Below, piece by piece: positions 24,301-31,398 of a DNA stretch of 39,187 bases (the stretch's first letter is position 1; every line of letters starts with the position of its first letter). The stretch comes from an uncultured Oscillibacter sp. (GTDB lineage: Bacteria; Bacillota; Clostridia; Oscillospirales; Oscillospiraceae). The translations under genes and the position numbers were made by a program. The stretch covers positions 1 through 39,187 of the forward strand of contig CAJOHW010000010.1 in assembly GCA_905234565.1 (NCBI GenBank), written 5' to 3'. The notes beneath the pieces are model-generated. The model did no database searches and was not told the origin of the DNA. It saw only the letters and a program-made list of their open reading frames with translations.

Positions 24301-24828
24301 CAGCCCCCGGCGGGCCAGGGCGATCTCCCGGGACAGCCGGGCGGAGAAGTCCGCGGACCGGTCCATAAAGAGGAACCGCCCAATCTGCCGGACCCCTGCC
24401 GTGCTGGAGGCCTCCGGGGCTGTGAGACGGTCGTAGTCCAGCCAGGAGAGGTCCTTGCGGCGCTCCAGGGCTTCCCGGCTCCGCAGGGCCTTGGCCAGCT
24501 GCCGGTTTTCCAGGGAGAAGAACTCCCCGTCCTCCAAGGGCAGGACGCCGCAGACGCTGTCCCGGCCCGGGTTCTGGACCAGGGGCCCGCTTTTGCTGCG
24601 GGTGGCGGCGTCGGCCCCTAAGAAGCGGATGTGGGCATAGGAGGGCCGCTCCGGCCCGTCGGGACGAAGCAGTTCATGGACCCGGGTTTTGACGCACCGC
24701 ACACAGTGGACCCCCGCGCCGCCTAAGCCGATGAGAAGGGACACGGTGTTGGGAACCTGCTCCAATCGCTGTCCCGGCGGCGTGACCCCGCCTCCGGCGC
24801 GAAACAGCAGCCTGGAATATACTGCCAT
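21361..24828 (-). CDS. Large tubulin/FtsZ-like GTPase (Tubulin_2-like)
   Basis: The 1155-residue protein begins with a tubulin-type GTPase domain: nucleotide loop T1 GLGGAG at 34-39 and the tubulin signature GGGTGAG at 190-196 (GGGTGTG in FtsZ), followed by helix-strand elements up to about residue 330. Between them the region around ASSTAGVRQIGRFLF fits the Tubulin_2-type bacterial proteins, not FtsZ itself. The remaining 800 residues are mostly helical with long charged stretches, far longer than FtsZ (about 380 aa), and have no membrane segment. ATG 24828 has AGGAGGG and a strong promoter; upstream in-frame codons are rejected because they precede the -10 box or add unrelated sequence. It is the first gene of the accessory operon and its probable structural core; polymerisation is inferred from the fold only. 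Confidence 0.82.
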   Translation of the reverse strand: MAVYSRLLFRAGGGVTPPGQRLEQVPNTVSLLIGLGGAGVHCVRCVKTRVHELLRPDGPERPSYAHIRFLGADAATRSKSGPLVQNPGRDSVCGVLPLEDGEFFSLENRQLAKALRSREALERRKDLSWLDYDRLTAPEASSTAGVRQIGRFLFMDRSADFSARLSREIALARRGLDNPRVNVHIFTSLGGGTGAGCFLDACYIARALGETGGDLAVFGYFFLPEVSLSSLSPEYDALRRRIRANAYAALRELDYCMGLDRNGGAFQQIYQGGRSLPWDGPPVDLCTLIGAEAASPGAYGDAMEQTADYVARLLTKAAKPDLREHLALFREAVRQADSKKTRGFHTCYCTIGSARVRFPLREIHTWLSSELFARFTPPEAGETGPGEGASLFRAALGGNGGGGLCQALWRELRGEEEDPPYPGDWKQAREQGPQALPEHYAAVAARRRDTRAAKLSALMEGEDSLAGRIRGVLEPMVRDPRRGPWEANRLAGGHGGLRDLSEALWKEYTASRKEDDAQAAELRRALDTAREDFETHHRRQGILLDNDHRRFTDYEEAYRRLSRFEADRETWEDLGKLLSRFRAQASDLAGLFGRLSRVTDTLLETFRENREALRPLASGGGGPNGTGTLLSLADLRPGQGGPLDRALDALVPSQAWDKLMETLLRHEDAWVRGDENRIAALVTDYCQELFPSLSGEAAEALLREKAPEAGAQDLLRALRRQAAPAFPWDSTLWQTAQSLRLEKLSVPPEWEFLRSGEESDDAAAGEVTAVCAVSAFPLCAYAGRVECARAYDAFGGAGLYSYEGRGGMDWRYLPPLSPQSALDPRGGEMPEALVSALLSGRALYTEARRYGILDGASVFCRPYGTALDRLRQAAEECRAEIARWDAGMAQVPAAFENLDETGLEAASYALRRAGKGLPDLDAALDALRRRMEIPMERTETALPADGDRRLHDIVLRVQEDHFFAFPAFHPMVREILGALETALAAARTVAAEAEGRKQAWQDRQKALNAAAQGLKQARQDRSQLADAYCDALCTGVLVLRGDAVLWPRPQGREALALSGPEYPYGRIPLYQGFLSFLRLPEEQRSGIAQEVRRRYRREDALVDESGARLARELTADRKSALFRDAGAFDNEEEIGDFLEEFIERFDAFRLKRSIE

Positions 24829-24894
24829 CCTGAACCCTCCTGTCCGGCCCCACAGCCCCCCATGGGGCGGCATTGGCACAAAAATACAGGATGG

Positions 24895-24923
24895 ATTATA
24901 GCAGACCTTTTTCCGGATTTCAA
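24895..24923 (-). promoter_or_regulatory. Strong promoter of the tubulin-like/GTPase operon
   Basis: On the minus strand TTGAAA (24923-24918), exactly 17 bp, TATAAT (24900-24895) with TGC in front (extended -10). The leader of about 60 nt contains a perfect CCCCATGGGG palindrome at 24858-24867. It is divergent from the alaS promoter, with 42 bp between the -35 boxes. Confidence 0.8.
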
Positions 24924-24965
24924 GAGCGCCATAGCCGATTCCGCCCGGGGACGGGGAAAAGCGTC

Positions 24966-24993
24966 TTGACAAATTCCACGAAACGGCTATACT
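24966..24993 (+). promoter_or_regulatory. Promoter of alaS, upstream of the palindromic element
   Basis: TTGACA (24966-24971, consensus), 16 bp, TATACT (24988-24993). Transcription from here would run through the fold-back element at 25021-25187 before alaS, giving a leader of about 250 nt. No better promoter is visible between the element and ATG 25250. Confidence 0.7.
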
Positions 24994-25020
24994 TAATTTT
25001 AACACGCCGCCTCCGCCCCC

Positions 25021-25187
25021 TTGAGGAAACGCTGATTTCATCCGTCTGCGGCGCCTGTCGGCGCTTTTCCGCCAACTCTGCGTTGCAAAATCTTGAAATC
25101 CACAAAGGATTCCCGCGATTTTGCGCCTTGATTGACGAAAAATCGCCCGACAACCGCTCCTGCCGGATGAAATCAGCGTTTCCTTGA
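25021..25187. repeat. Fold-back MITE-like palindromic element in the alaS leader
   Basis: A 20-bp sequence (25025-25044) recurs perfectly inverted at 25164-25183. Inside it the two halves continue to pair imperfectly towards the centre near 25104: GTCGG, TTTTxCG, CAA and GCAAAATC blocks recur in inverted order, and GAAATCC / GGATTCC flank the middle. The whole 165 bp can thus fold into one long hairpin. There is no reading frame and no transposase. It resembles a miniature inverted-repeat element or an extended REP sequence. Target-site duplications are not obvious. Confidence 0.75.
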
Positions 25188-25249
25188 GTTTGACGCCGGG
25201 GCGGAGGCCTTTCAGTACTTGAACCCCAAACGATCAGGAGGAAGCCGAA

Positions 25250-27889
25250 ATGTCACACCCCTACTATGGATTAAACGAACTGCGGGAGATGTTCCTGCGC
25301 TACTTTGAGGGAAAGGGCCATCTGCGTCTGCCCAGTTTCTCCCTGATCCCCCAGAATGACGCCTCCCTCCTGCTCATCAACAGCGGCATGGCCCCCATGA
25401 AAACCTGGTTCACCCGGGAGGAGGAGCCCCCCCGCAGCCGGGTCACCACCTGCCAGAAGTGCATCCGCACCGGAGACATCGAGAACATCGGCAAAACCGA
25501 CCGCCACGGCACTTACTTTGAAATGCTGGGGAACTTCTCCTTCGGGGACTACTTCAAAAAAGAGGCGATTCCCTTTTGCTGGGAGTTTTTGACGGAGGTG
25601 GTGGGCCTGGAACCGGACCGCCTTTACCCCTCCATCTACCTGGACGACGACGAGGCCTTCGACATCTGGCACAGGGACATCGGCATTGCCCCGGAGCGGA
25701 TCTTCCGCTTCGGCAAGGAGGACAACTTCTGGGAGCACGGGGCGGGGCCCTGCGGCCCCTGTTCGGAGGTCTACTATGACCGGGGGCCGGAACACGGCTG
25801 TGGAAAACCCGGCTGCACCGTGGGCTGTGAGTGCGACCGGTACATCGAGGTGTGGAACAACGTGTTCTCCCAGTTCGTCAACGACGGGGAGGGCCGCTAC
25901 TCCGAGATGAAGAATAAAAACATCGACACGGGCATGGGCCTGGAACGGCTGGCCTGTGTGGTGCAGAACGTGGGGTCCCTGTTCGATGTGGACACCGTGC
26001 GGAATATCACCAGCCGGGTCAGCGAGCTTACCGGGGCCAAATACGGCGACAACCCCAAGTCCGACGTGTCCCTGCGGGTGATTACGGACCACATCCGGGC
26101 CTCCTCCATGATGATCTGCGACGGGGTGCTGCCCAGCAACGAGGGCCGGGGGTACGTGCTGCGCCGCCTCCTCCGCCGTGCCGCCCGCCACGGAAAGCTC
26201 TTAGGGCTGAACGAACCCTTCCTCTATGAGGTGGTGGAGACGGTGGTGCGGGAGAACGAGTCCGCCTATCCGGACCTCCGGGAGAAACAGGGCTATCTCA
26301 CCCGGGTCATCCGGACGGAGGAGGAGAACTTCGCCCGGACCATCGATGGGGGAATGCGGATCTATCAGGACCTGCTCTCCGCTCACCAGGCCAAGGGGGA
26401 GACGGTGTTTTCCGGAGCCGATGCCTTCAAACTCTATGACACCTACGGCTTCCCCGTGGACCTGACCGCCGAAATGGCCCAGGAGGCCGGCATGAGCGTG
26501 GACCGCCAGGGCTTTGACGACATGATGGAGGCCCAGAGGGTCCGGGCCAGGAAGGCCCGGGAGGCTCTGGGCGATCTGGGCTGGGCTGGGATCGAGTTCG
26601 GCAGCGATGTGCCCGCCACGGAGTTCGACGGCTACGAGCATGAGCGGGTGGAAGGGAAACTCCTTGCTATCGTGGCGGAGGGGGAATTGCAGCGGGAGAT
26701 CGCCGCCGGAGCGGAGGCGTCCTTGGTGCTGGACCGCACCGCCCTGTACGCCGAAATGGGGGGCCAGAGCCCGGACCACGGCGTCATTGAGGCCGGCGGC
26801 GCCCTGTTCCGGGTCCGGGACGTGCAGAAGAACAAGGGCGGCAAGTTCCTCCACACCGGCGTATTGGAGCGGGGGGCCATGAAAATCGGGGATCCGGTGG
26901 TTTCCTCTTACGATAAGGAGCGCCGGACCGCTATCCGCCGTGCCCACACCGCCACCCACCTTCTGGACGCGGCCCTGCGCAAGGTCCTGGGGGATCACGT
27001 CCACCAGGCTGGCTCCCTGGTGGAGCCGGACCGTCTGCGCTTTGACTTTACCCACTTTGAACCCGTCACCCCGGACCAGCTTTCCCAGATCAGCGCCCTG
27101 GTCAACGGGGCCATTCTGGACGGCCTGCCGGTGGTCACAGAGGTGCTGCCCCTGGAAGAGGCCCGGAAGAAGGGGGCCATTGCGGTGTTCGGCGAAAAGT
27201 ACGGGGAGACGGTCCGGGTGGTGGAAATGGGGGACTTCTCCATGGAGTTCTGCGGCGGCACCCATCTGGACATGACCGCCAAGGCCGGGATCTTCCGGAT
27301 CCTCTCCGAGGCGTCCATTGCCTCCGGCGTCCGGCGGATTGACGCCGTGGTGGGCCAGCGGGCCTTGGAACTGGTGCGGCGGCAGGAGGAAATGCTGTTC
27401 CAGGCCGCCCATATGCTGAAAGTCTCCCCGGCGGAACTGGGAGAGCGCATTGAGGCCCAGGCCGCGGAGATGAAGGAACTGCGCCGGGATCTGGAAAAGT
27501 TCAAGGCGGAGGCTTCTTTGGGAGAGGCCCGGCAGTTCCTGCTCAGCGCCAAAGAACTGGGGGGCCTGCGGGTCCTGACCGCCAACCAGCCCGGTCTGGA
27601 CGCCGCCGCCCTGCGCCAGCGGGGAGACTTCCTCCGGGAGAAGGAGCCTGCCGTGGTGGCGGTGCTGTCCACGGTGAAGGACGGCAAGATCTCCTTCCTG
27701 GCCGTGTGCGGCAAAGACGCGGTGAAGCGGGGCGTGAAGGCCGGGGACCTGGTGAAGCACGTGTGCGCGGTGTGCGGCGGACGGGGCGGCGGGCGTCCTG
27801 ACAGCGCCATGGGCGGCGGCGGGGAACTGCTGAAACTGGACGACGCCCTGGCCTCCGTGGACGATTTCGTGGCCCAGAAGCTGGGCTGA
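25250..27889 (+). CDS. alaS: Alanyl-tRNA synthetase
   Basis: AlaRS charges tRNA-Ala and hydrolyses mischarged Ser/Gly-tRNA-Ala. The 879-residue length is typical. Seen in order: the class II catalytic domain beginning with a YFEGKGHLRLPS motif and continuing through GMAPMKTWFT and ENIGKTDRHGTYFEMLGNFSFGDYF; a four-cysteine insert CGKPGCTVGCEC common in clostridia; the GYVLRRLLRRAARHGK segment; the editing domain with HTATH at 566-570 and CGGTH at 668-672 as metal ligands; a coiled region around 720-760; and the C-Ala domain ending in CGGRGGGRPDSAMGGG. ATG 25250 follows CAGGAGG. A T-box leader was searched for and not found; instead the leader carries a palindromic element. Confidence 0.97.
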   Translation: MSHPYYGLNELREMFLRYFEGKGHLRLPSFSLIPQNDASLLLINSGMAPMKTWFTREEEPPRSRVTTCQKCIRTGDIENIGKTDRHGTYFEMLGNFSFGDYFKKEAIPFCWEFLTEVVGLEPDRLYPSIYLDDDEAFDIWHRDIGIAPERIFRFGKEDNFWEHGAGPCGPCSEVYYDRGPEHGCGKPGCTVGCECDRYIEVWNNVFSQFVNDGEGRYSEMKNKNIDTGMGLERLACVVQNVGSLFDVDTVRNITSRVSELTGAKYGDNPKSDVSLRVITDHIRASSMMICDGVLPSNEGRGYVLRRLLRRAARHGKLLGLNEPFLYEVVETVVRENESAYPDLREKQGYLTRVIRTEEENFARTIDGGMRIYQDLLSAHQAKGETVFSGADAFKLYDTYGFPVDLTAEMAQEAGMSVDRQGFDDMMEAQRVRARKAREALGDLGWAGIEFGSDVPATEFDGYEHERVEGKLLAIVAEGELQREIAAGAEASLVLDRTALYAEMGGQSPDHGVIEAGGALFRVRDVQKNKGGKFLHTGVLERGAMKIGDPVVSSYDKERRTAIRRAHTATHLLDAALRKVLGDHVHQAGSLVEPDRLRFDFTHFEPVTPDQLSQISALVNGAILDGLPVVTEVLPLEEARKKGAIAVFGEKYGETVRVVEMGDFSMEFCGGTHLDMTAKAGIFRILSEASIASGVRRIDAVVGQRALELVRRQEEMLFQAAHMLKVSPAELGERIEAQAAEMKELRRDLEKFKAEASLGEARQFLLSAKELGGLRVLTANQPGLDAAALRQRGDFLREKEPAVVAVLSTVKDGKISFLAVCGKDAVKRGVKAGDLVKHVCAVCGGRGGGRPDSAMGGGGELLKLDDALASVDDFVAQKLG

Positions 27890-27925
27890 GGGCAGGCAAC
27901 TTAAAAAAGGAATGGAGGAACGCCC

Positions 27926-28264
27926 ATGGAAAACTGCCTTTTTTGTAACATCGCCGGAGGAAAGATTCCCAGTGAGAAGGTCTATGAGGATGAGGTGTGC
28001 TATGCCTTTCAGGACATCGCCCCCCAGGCCCCGGTCCACTTTCTGGTGATTCCGAAAGCCCATATCCCCTCTGTCTCCGCCGTGACGGCGGAGAACAGCG
28101 GCACCGTGGCCCATATCTTTACGGTCATTGCCAAGCTGGCCAAGGAACAGGGATTGGAGAGCTACCGGGTGGTCAGCAACGTGGGGGAACAGGCGGGACA
28201 GACCGTGTTCCACCTGCACTTCCATGTCCTGTCCGGCCGGGACATGGCCTGGCCTCCGGGCTGA
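27926..28264 (+). CDS. HIT-family nucleotide-binding protein (HinT-like)
   Basis: The 112-residue protein has the histidine-triad motif HLHFHVL with H96, H98 and H100, and the N-terminal CLFCNIAGGKIPSEKVYED typical of HinT-like purine nucleoside phosphoramidases, which hydrolyse AMP-lysine and related adducts. HinT enzymes also remove aminoacyl-adenylate by-products of tRNA synthetases, which fits its place 36 bp after alaS. ATG 27926 has a GGAGG-type site. It is the last gene before a perfect terminator hairpin. Confidence 0.92.
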   Translation: MENCLFCNIAGGKIPSEKVYEDEVCYAFQDIAPQAPVHFLVIPKAHIPSVSAVTAENSGTVAHIFTVIAKLAKEQGLESYRVVSNVGEQAGQTVFHLHFHVLSGRDMAWPPG

Positions 28265-28283
28265 GGGCCGATGGATGAAGTTT

Positions 28284-28320
28284 GCACACCGCCCCCGGAT
28301 CCGGGGGCGGTGTGCTTTCG
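28284..28320 (+). terminator. Intrinsic terminator after alaS-HIT
   Basis: A perfect 32-bp palindrome (28284-28315, GCACACCGCCCCCGG and its complement) followed by TTTCGATTCATT. The U-tract is short but the stem is very stable. Confidence 0.75.
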
Positions 28321-28353
28321 ATTCATTATAGTATCCGATTCCGCTGAATGTGG

Positions 28354-28382
28354 TTTACAAAACCGTTTCTCTGTGGTATACT
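28354..28382 (+). promoter_or_regulatory. Sigma-A promoter of the DUF1836-DegV operon
   Basis: TTTACA (28354-28359), 17 bp, TATACT (28377-28382) preceded by TGG (extended -10). The leader to ATG 28429 is about 40 nt. Confidence 0.7.
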
Positions 28383-28428
28383 CAAGGGCAAGCAGCTTGA
28401 AACCACGCGGAGATACGGGAGGACTGCC

Positions 28429-28986
28429 ATGCCGGATTTGGAAGAACTGCGCCAGCGTCTGCGGACGGATCGGCCCGTCCCCTGGGAGCAGATGCCGGAT
28501 TTCGCCCTGTACATGGACCAGGTGCTGAACTACATGGACCGGCAGGTCCTCCGGTTTGAGGACGCCGACGGCCTCACCGCCGCTATGGTGAACAACTACA
28601 CGAAAAGCGGCCTGGTGCCCCGGGCGGAGGGCAAGAAGTATGGCCGGGAGCACCTGGCCTATCTGACCGCCATCTGTATTTTGAAGCGGGTCATGTCCAC
28701 CCGGGACATGGACCTGCTGATCCGGGAGGAATTACAGGGCAGCCGCACGGTGGCGGAGGGCTATACCGCCTTCTGCGCCAGCCTGGACAAGGCCCTGAAC
28801 ATCACCGCCTCCGAGATGGAGCAGCGTCCCCCGGAGGATACCTTAGCGGACGCCGCCATTCACTATGCCCTCATGAGCTACGCCGCCGGAGTGGCCAGCA
28901 GCCGGTATGTGGCGCTGCTGCGCAAGGAGCGTTCCGGCCCGGAGAAAAAGGCGGAAAAATCCAACAAAAAGGAGCGGAAGGGATAA
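28429..28986 (+). CDS. DUF1836 family protein, predicted HTH regulator
   Basis: The 185-residue protein matches the DUF1836 family of Firmicutes: a central DADGLTAAMVNNYTKSGLVPRAEGKKYGREHLAYLTAICILKRV stretch (here in part, residues 46-85) that looks like a MerR-type helix-turn-helix followed by a helical C-terminal half. Family members usually sit beside degV, as here. Function is not established; DNA binding is inferred from the fold. ATG 28429 has GGGAGG 6 nt upstream; an in-frame ATG at 28348 precedes the -10 box and is rejected. The stop overlaps the degV start (TAATG). Confidence 0.85.
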   Translation: MPDLEELRQRLRTDRPVPWEQMPDFALYMDQVLNYMDRQVLRFEDADGLTAAMVNNYTKSGLVPRAEGKKYGREHLAYLTAICILKRVMSTRDMDLLIREELQGSRTVAEGYTAFCASLDKALNITASEMEQRPPEDTLADAAIHYALMSYAAGVASSRYVALLRKERSGPEKKAEKSNKKERKG

Positions 28987-29858
28987 TGGAGGATTTTTGC
29001 CTGATGACCGACAGCAGCTGTGACCTGCCGGAGGACCTGGTCCGGGAGATGGAGCTGTCCGTGCTGCCGCTGTCCGTCCATATGGGAGGGCAGACCTTCC
29101 GCAACTGGCCCGATGGGCGGGAGATCTCCTTTGCGTCCTTCTACTCCCGGGTCCGGGCCGGGGAGATGCCCACCAGCTCCGCCGTCAGCGTGGGGGACTT
29201 TGAGGAGGAGATGGAGAAGAACCTGGAACTGGGGCTGGATATTTTGTGCATTGCCTTTTCCTCCGGCCTCTCCTCTACCTATCAGTCCGCCGCCATCGCC
29301 GCGTCCCATCTGCGGCCCCGGTTCCCGGAGAGGCGGGTTGAGGTGGTGGATTCCCTGTGCGCCTCCGGCGGACAGGGTCTGCTGGTGTGGCTGTGCGATC
29401 AGCAGAGACGGGCCGGAAAGTCCTTTCAGGAGATTCTGGCCTACGCGGAACAGACGAAAGGACACATCGCCCACTGGTTCACCGTGGACGATCTGAACCA
29501 TCTGAAACGGGGCGGACGCATCAACGCCGCCGCCGCTTTCTTCGGCACCATGCTGGCCATTAAGCCCGTGCTTCACGTGGACGACATCGGAAAACTCGTC
29601 AACGTGGACAAGGCCCGGGGAAGGAAGGCGTCTTTGCTGGCCCTGGTGGACCGGATGGAGCAGTCCGCCGTGAACCCCCGGGACCAGACCGTGTTCATCA
29701 CCCACGGGGACTGCCTTTCCGACGCGGAGTTCGTGGCGGAGGAGATCCGGCGGCGCTTCGGCACGTCGGCGTTTCACATCAGCTTTGTGGGCCCCGTCAT
29801 CGGCACCCACTCCGGACCCGGCACCCTGGCCCTGTTCTTCCTGGCCCGGGAGAGATAG
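28986..29858 (+). CDS. DegV-family fatty-acid-binding protein
   Basis: The 290-residue protein has the DegV (FakB-like) pattern: MTDSSCDLPEDL near the N-terminus, the PTSSAVSVGDF segment with the TSxxS lipid headgroup-binding serines, AFSSGLSSTYQSA, VVDSLCASGGQG, and the second lobe with DLNHLKRGGRINAAAAFFG and IGTHSGPGTLALFF at the end. Members bind a fatty acid between two lobes and, as FakB, present it to the kinase FakA for phosphorylation; a FakA is not in this window. It is translated from an ATG overlapping the preceding stop codon. Confidence 0.92.
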   Translation: MEDFCLMTDSSCDLPEDLVREMELSVLPLSVHMGGQTFRNWPDGREISFASFYSRVRAGEMPTSSAVSVGDFEEEMEKNLELGLDILCIAFSSGLSSTYQSAAIAASHLRPRFPERRVEVVDSLCASGGQGLLVWLCDQQRRAGKSFQEILAYAEQTKGHIAHWFTVDDLNHLKRGGRINAAAAFFGTMLAIKPVLHVDDIGKLVNVDKARGRKASLLALVDRMEQSAVNPRDQTVFITHGDCLSDAEFVAEEIRRRFGTSAFHISFVGPVIGTHSGPGTLALFFLARER

Positions 29859-29883
29859 CCCGGAAGGAATCCATTCAAGCGAA

Positions 29884-29911
29884 TTGAGATAAGATAGCAA
29901 TATCGTATTTT
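29884..29911 (+). promoter_or_regulatory. Possible promoter of prmA
   Basis: TTGAGA (29884-29889), 16 bp, TATTTT (29906-29911). The start would be close to the ribosome site AAGGAGG (29916-29922), giving a very short leader. Confidence 0.4.
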
Positions 29912-29929
29912 CCATAAGGAGGCGATCCC

Positions 29930-30895
29930 TTGCGCTGGCTTACGTTGTGGATCGATCTGCGTCCGGAGGCCCTGGACGCCGTCACCGCCATGCTCTCCGC
30001 CCTGGGCATCGACAGTCTGCGAATCGAGGACGAGGAGGAGTTCCGGGAGTTTTTGGAACAGAACCGGGAGGCCTGGGACTATGTGGATGAGGGCCTGGAA
30101 GCGGAAATGCGGGGACGCTGCCGGGTTACCTTTTACCTGCCGGAAAACGAACAGGGCTTTTCCCAGCTGGCTCAGTCCCGGATTGCCCTCCAATCCCTGC
30201 GGGAGGCCCACCCGGAGTTCGGTCCCCTGCTGCTGGAACTGGAGACTGTGGAGGAGGACGACTGGGCCAACAGCTGGAAGCAGTACTATAAGCCCATTCC
30301 CGTAGGGGACCGTCTGTTGATTGTGCCCCAGTGGGAGACGGCGGATCCCGGGGACCGGACCCCGGTGGTGCTGGATCCGGGGCTGACCTTTGGCACCGGA
30401 GAGCATGAGACAACCCGGCTCTGCTTAGAGATTCTGGATCAATGGGTCCAGGGCGGGGAGCGGATGCTGGATGTGGGCTGCGGAAGCGGGATTTTGTCTA
30501 TCGCCGCTGTGCGTTTAGGGGCGGCCTCCGCCCTGGCGGTGGACATCGACGAGACCTGCCGCCGTGTGGCCCGGGAGAACGCCGCCTTAAACGGCATCGG
30601 CCCGGACCGCTGTACCGTGCTGACCGGGGACCTGCTGTCCGATCCGGACCTGCGGCGGCGCATCGGCGGCGGATATGACCTGGTGTGCGCCAACATCGTG
30701 GCGGATGTGATACTGCGCCTTGCGCCGGTGCTGCCGGACCTGTTAGCCCCGGGAGGACGGTGGATCTGTTCCGGCGTCATCGACACCCGGGCCCAGGAGG
30801 TCCGGGCGGGACTGCGGAGCGCGGGCCTGGACGTACAAAAAACCCGCACGGACCGGGGCTGGTACGCCTTTGCGGGAACGGTTTCGGAGAGATAG
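29930..30895 (+). CDS. prmA: Ribosomal protein L11 methyltransferase
   Basis: PrmA methylates lysine and N-terminal amino groups of ribosomal protein L11 with S-adenosylmethionine. The 321-residue protein has the N-terminal substrate domain (WLTLWIDLRPEALDAV; later DDWANSWKQYYKPI, the highly conserved W-x-x-x-Y/F-KP signature), then the SAM domain: PGLTFGTGEHETTRLCLE, LDVGCGSGILSIAAVRLGA and ANIVADVILRLAP. Length is normal. The start is TTG 29930, supported by AAGGAGG 7 nt upstream and by the absence of an ATG before the conserved N-terminus. The next gene follows after 9 bp. Confidence 0.95.
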   Translation: MRWLTLWIDLRPEALDAVTAMLSALGIDSLRIEDEEEFREFLEQNREAWDYVDEGLEAEMRGRCRVTFYLPENEQGFSQLAQSRIALQSLREAHPEFGPLLLELETVEEDDWANSWKQYYKPIPVGDRLLIVPQWETADPGDRTPVVLDPGLTFGTGEHETTRLCLEILDQWVQGGERMLDVGCGSGILSIAAVRLGAASALAVDIDETCRRVARENAALNGIGPDRCTVLTGDLLSDPDLRRRIGGGYDLVCANIVADVILRLAPVLPDLLAPGGRWICSGVIDTRAQEVRAGLRSAGLDVQKTRTDRGWYAFAGTVSER

Positions 30896-30904
30896 GAGGC
30901 GGAC

Positions 30905-31249
30905 ATGGACTGCGGCAACTGCGGCGGAGGCTGCGGCAATCAGGACGGCACCCTCTATCTGACCGAGGGGGAGATTGCGCTTTTACGGCGGTTCGGGGAG
31001 ATCCCCTTCTGGCCCCTGTGCCGCCGGGACGAGCATCCGGTGTGCCCGGGGGAGGAGATGGAACCCGATCTTCTTCTGTCCCTGTCTCAAAAGGGGCTGA
31101 TCCGTCTGGACGAGGACCTGCCCCTGTCCAACTTCGACTACGGCCCCTGGGCCGCATACCCCCACCAGGGCAGCATGGCCCTCACCGCCATGGGCCAGCG
31201 TGCCCTGGACCTGCTGGAAATCCGGGGGGTGGAGGGGGAGAACCCTTGA
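30905..31249 (+). CDS. Small Cys-rich, winged-helix-like protein of unknown function
   Basis: The 114-residue protein is not one I recognise. It opens with MDCGNCGGGCGN (C3, C6, C10), which could bind a metal, and contains two more cysteines (RLCRRD-like C40 region and VCPG). The remainder resembles a winged helix: LTEGEIALLRRFG, LLLSLSQKGLIRLDEDLP, then GSMALTAMGQRALDLLE, a pattern of helix, recognition-type helix plus wing, and terminal helix. ATG 30905 follows AGGAGG. It is 9 bp downstream of prmA and so likely co-transcribed. A metal-sensing or protein-binding role is only a guess. Confidence 0.75.
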   Translation: MDCGNCGGGCGNQDGTLYLTEGEIALLRRFGEIPFWPLCRRDEHPVCPGEEMEPDLLLSLSQKGLIRLDEDLPLSNFDYGPWAAYPHQGSMALTAMGQRALDLLEIRGVEGENP

Positions 31250-31276
31250 ATTACGTTGACGCCGGTACTCTGTTCT

Positions 31277-31356
31277 ATACTCGTGAACAATAAGATTTGC
31301 CATCAGTTACCGTGCCAGTGGCCTAAAATGTGGCAAATCTTAAAGAGCGCGAGTAT
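31277..31356. repeat. 80-bp inverted-repeat element upstream of the NusG-II gene
   Basis: The arms are 26 bp. A perfect 12-bp inner part (TAAGATTTGCCA at 31291-31302, inverted at 31331-31342) is extended outward with a further matched ATACTCG (31277-31283 and 31350-31356), with five mismatches between. The 28-nt loop has no reading frame. It could be a small MITE, an operator pair or an RNA leader hairpin. A TATACT sequence lies at the left edge but has no well-spaced -35. Confidence 0.6.
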
Positions 31357-31398
31357 TATGGCGGATATCATGGACGGCAAACGAGGGGAGGCGTTTCC

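Noticed and set aside
24994-25249. T-box riboswitch in front of alaS
   Set aside because: The leader has the right length, but the AGGGTGGNACCGCG antiterminator motif and a specifier loop are not present; the structure is a simple fold-back repeat.
26201-28225. 674-codon open frame on the minus strand over alaS
   Set aside because: Histidine/glycine-rich shadow frame of a GC-rich gene; alaS on the plus strand has all its domains.
31256-31281. TTGACG...TATACT promoter for the NusG-II gene
   Set aside because: The spacer is only 14 bp, too short for a sigma-A promoter.
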